From assembly GCA_001598975.1 (NCBI GenBank), contig BBXU01000095.1:1-10012 (forward strand): a DNA stretch of 10,012 nt, read 5' to 3'. Below the pieces are notes generated by a model. That model was given only the letters and a program-made list of their open reading frames with translations. It was not told the DNA's origin and made no database searches. A program made the translations under genes and the position numbers. How positions within the stretch are numbered: position 1 is the stretch's first letter; every line of letters starts with the position of its first letter. Shown piece by piece: positions 7,715-10,012 of this stretch. Source of the DNA: Parachlorella kessleri (lineage: Eukaryota > Chlorophyta > Trebouxiophyceae > Chlorellales > Chlorellaceae).

Positions 7715-9722
7715 TTAGAGCGAGGCCACAGCCTCCAGACCCTGATCTTTCAGGAATTCTGCTGGCTCAGGCATCTCCCCATCAAACTCAGCTTCATGCT
7801 TCAGCAGGTCGGCTGAGAAGCCGCCCTCCTTGGCAAGAGATACCAGCTTCTCTTCGCCCCCAGACTCCTGCACATGGGGGAGGCGGGCAGACCCGTCTGT
7901 GCCAGCCCATACAAAAGAATGAGCGCATGCTGGCCCACCCAGTTCCGACCCAGCCCGCTTTCATGCTACCAGGCTTGCTGGCAACCACTGGCAGCGCTTT
8001 TGTGTGCACGATAGCAGAGGAAGGACAAGACTGTGGGCAGGACACAGCAGTGTGTAGACAGCAAGCGCGCACGGCACGGCACAGCGCAGCATGCCGCACC
8101 TTGACCGCCAGCAGCGCCGCCGCCACAAAGTTGCGCCGCGGCTCCGCGCTCTCCACGCCCTGCGCGGTCTTGACCACAAAGTCCAGGCCCAGCATGCCCG
8201 ACGCGGCTGCTGAGCCCAGCAGGCGGCCCAGCAGGCGCGGCGCCGAGGGCGTGTCGAGGCTGCACAGCGCGGCACAGCATGCAGTGTCTTGTCCGACACA
8301 GGCAGGCGTAGTCTGGTTCCCATGCACCCAGGGGTTGAGGGGAAGCCACACAAGCATCATAATAAGCAATGTTGACACCCCCCCGGTCATGTTGGGGTGC
8401 AAGAAAGATTCTGCTACGGTGCGGACTCCGGCCTCCACACTCGCCCGCCAATCCCATCGGGCACCCCTGTTGAACGAGTACCATGCCGCAAGGCAACGAT
8501 GCATTACACACTCCCACGGCCCAGCTCCTCCCTGGCTACAATACCTGGCTTCTACACTACCTGCCGCGAAATAAGAAAGAAAGGTGAAGACACAAAATTA
8601 TCCAGCCCCCACCCACCTGATGTCCTCCAGGGCTTCGAGCAGCGGCCCGCAGCCCTCCCGCAGGTCGTCCGCGCTGAGCACGCCGCGCGCCGCCAGCGCC
8701 GCCAGCAGGTCGGCCACCGCCAGCTGCTGCTTGGTGTCGGGGGTGTCAAACGCCTTCTCCAGCCCAATCTGCACAGCAGCAGGAGCAGCAGGGGCGGGTT
8801 GCGGCAGGGGCAGGGAGAACCACCGGGCGTGCTCCAGCGTGCGCAAACTGGGTCAGGCGCAATTTGACAGCTGTTTGCCCTTCGCGGCTCGCAGCACGGC
8901 CTCCCATGCAGCACGCCGTGGCAGCACCATCAGAGCAAGCACGCGGCCTGTCAACAGGGCTAGTACTCCAAATCCATGCGCTCTGATCCACGACTGGCAC
9001 ATACAGACGGACCCCCCTCCCCCTGCCGCTCGCCCCACCCCCAATCTCAAACACCACCCCCCCCCCCCTCTCACCCCTCTCTCACCCCCCACACCCCCAC
9101 ATAACACACACATACACACTCCCCCAGCTACCCACCTGGACCAGCTTGGGCATGAAGCCTCCCACGTCCAGCTCCTGCGCCGTGGCCACCGCCTCGTCCA
9201 CGGAGGGGCTGGACAGGTAGTCGGAGAACAGCGACTTGCCAAGGGACTCGCGCTGCTCGTCGGACAGGTCCTTGCGGGGGGCCCTGCAGGCGCACGCGGT
9301 CGGCAGTCGTCAGGAGGTGCGAGGCAAGAGAGGGGTGTTTCTGCAGCCCCGGAGGGTGTCAGCCAGCCAGGCAAGGGGCCTACCCGGCAGCACCCCCTGT
9401 GGGCTGCCACCACAACACTGCTGGCCGAGCACTCAACGCTCCCACAGTCCTGGGCCCCCAACTCGCTAAAATCACACGCCGGCCGGCCCTGGGGAGGCGG
9501 GACGAGCGCCACAGAGCAGGCCAGTTGGAAGGGAGGGGGCAGGCGACCGAGTGAGCTATGGCTTACCTGGGTGCCTGGCCGGGGGCCTGGGGTGGCGTGG
9601 CGTTGGTATCCTCCAGGGGGACATACTCCCCCAGGAACGCAGAGTACTTGCCACCGCCGCCGCCGCCGCCGGCGCTGCCGGGGCGGTTGGTGCGTGCCGC
9701 GGCCCAGCCAGCGTCGGAACTC
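7715..9722 (-). CDS. EIF4G: eIF4G/eIF(iso)4G-type translation initiation factor, C-terminal five exons (MA3 domain)
   Basis: Five exons join in frame on the minus strand: 9722-9567, 9283-9136, 8768-8617, 8259-8100 and 7867-7715 (TAA), giving the last 255 residues. The first visible exon encodes a Gly/Ala/Pro-rich linker with seven consecutive glycines, then GEYVPLEDTN. The MA3 domain follows: KDLSDEQRESLGKSLFSDYL, then DEAVATAQELDVGGF, ADLLAALAARGVLSADDL, LLEALEDIS and LDTPSAPRLLGRLL, matching the helical hairpin pattern of plant eIF(iso)4G (an LDDIGIDLPKAP-like segment at the same place). The tail after it is acidic and ends EAVASL. eIF4G scaffolds eIF4E, eIF4A and eIF3 on capped mRNA; the MA3 domain binds eIF4A in animals. 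The MIF4G domain and the eIF4E-binding motif lie upstream, beyond the right edge. PDCD4 or another MA3 protein is an alternative, less likely given the single C-terminal MA3 after a Gly/Pro linker. Confidence 0.85.
9011..9126. repeat. C-rich/pyrimidine low-complexity tract in an eIF4G intron
   Basis: The plus strand is almost all C with scattered T and A, including an unbroken C run of about a dozen bases across 9056-9067. On the transcribed-sense minus strand it is G-rich and begins about 9 bp inside the donor of the 8769-9135 intron. Runs of G near a donor can act as splicing enhancers or form quadruplexes; whether this one does is unknown. Confidence 0.85.
9652..9674. repeat. EIF4G: Coding GCC/GGC trinucleotide run (polyglycine)
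   Basis: On the plus strand this is a run of GCC units, and on the minus sense strand it gives seven glycine codons within the linker ahead of the MA3 domain of the eIF4G-type protein. Length change by whole units would keep the frame. Confidence 0.85.
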
Positions 9723-10012
9723 CTGCGAAGGGCAACAGTGAGGAGAGGCTTTGGCCGGCTGGGGGGCAGCTTGAGACACCTGGCAGGCGTGGTATAGCAG
9801 GGACGGCATGCATGACCGACAAGCGGGGCAGTGTGCGCAGCAGGGGGCCAGCCGGACATACCCCCAGACAAGCACGGCACAGCACGCCACAGGTATACCA
9901 GGCAAGCAAGCGCAAGCAAGCATGGGCTACCCCTCACACAGCACCGGCACCTCTAAACGCTACACCGTTCTTAAATGGCGGGGAGGAGGGGCCCACGTCA
10001 CACGGCACTGGA
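9723..10012 (-). other. EIF4G: Intron of the eIF4G-type gene reaching the window edge
   Basis: Position 9723 is the G of the CAG acceptor before the first visible exon, which needs a preceding exon ending two bases into a codon. I found no upstream exon in the remaining 290 bp: the one plausible AG/GTGCCG donor (near 9953) is preceded by an in-frame stop. The stretch is therefore most likely all intron, with the donor outside the window. Confidence 0.55.

Noticed and set aside
8041..8290. Two similar GCACGGCACAGC/CAGCATGC stretches flanking an exon as a possible exon duplication or mobile-element target repeat
   Set aside because: The matches are short, GC-rich and imperfect, and lie in introns with many similar GCA-rich words.
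7690..8574. Plus-strand open frame of 294 codons
   Set aside because: It is antisense to three eIF4G exons whose frame and splice sites are well supported, and it shows no domain or codon pattern of its own.
8584..9741. Long plus-strand open frame of 385 codons
   Set aside because: It runs antisense across eIF4G exons and introns, through poly-C and CA tracts; the product is low-complexity Pro/Gly/Arg. GC-rich DNA gives such shadows often.
8853..9923. Minus-strand open frame of 356 codons
   Set aside because: It reads in the wrong frame through eIF4G exons and across introns; the +1-shifted frame holds the MA3 sequence.

Overview
The window is nuclear DNA from a photosynthetic eukaryote, most likely a chlorophyte green alga; the genus cannot be fixed from the sequence. 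Reasons: every recognisable gene is cut into short exons (9-252 nt) with GT..AG introns of about 125-400 nt; acceptors are mostly TGCAG; intergenic and intron DNA is full of CA, CCA, GTGA, GCC and C-rich simple repeats; one gene encodes a plastid-type protein with a transit-like N terminus; and candidate TGTAA poly(A) signals, the green-algal form, lie beyond two stop codons. All exon joins below were made by hand from splice sites and phase. Every join within the four models keeps the frame.

Layout. (1) Positions 218-1466, minus strand: four exons of a helical protein resembling the PLU-1 domain of KDM5/JARID1 histone demethylases, open at both ends. (2) Positions 1467-2156: 690 bp with no exon I can defend, holding a CA/CCA satellite. 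(3) Positions 2157-3830, minus strand: the 5' half of DRG2, a conserved translation GTPase, with two microexons of 15 and 9 nt; it stops after the G3 motif. (4) Positions 3831-4107: a 277-bp divergent promoter region. (5) Positions 4108-6937, plus strand: a complete eight-exon gene for a predicted plastid membrane protein of the FtsH-like M41 metallopeptidase family with no AAA domain. (6) Positions 6938-7714: convergent 3' regions with no gene. (7) Positions 7715-9722, minus strand: the last five exons of an eIF4G/eIF(iso)4G-type translation factor with its MA3 domain; the 5' part lies beyond the right edge.

The genes do not form one pathway. DRG2 and eIF4G both serve cytosolic translation, the M41-like protein serves chloroplast development, and the PLU-1-like protein is probably nuclear. 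The main oddity is that DRG2 loses its 3' half and the PLU-1-like gene lacks its 5' half across the same 690-bp repeat-bearing interval. That points to an assembly join or a genomic rearrangement there. I saw no RNA gene, transposon or CRISPR array.
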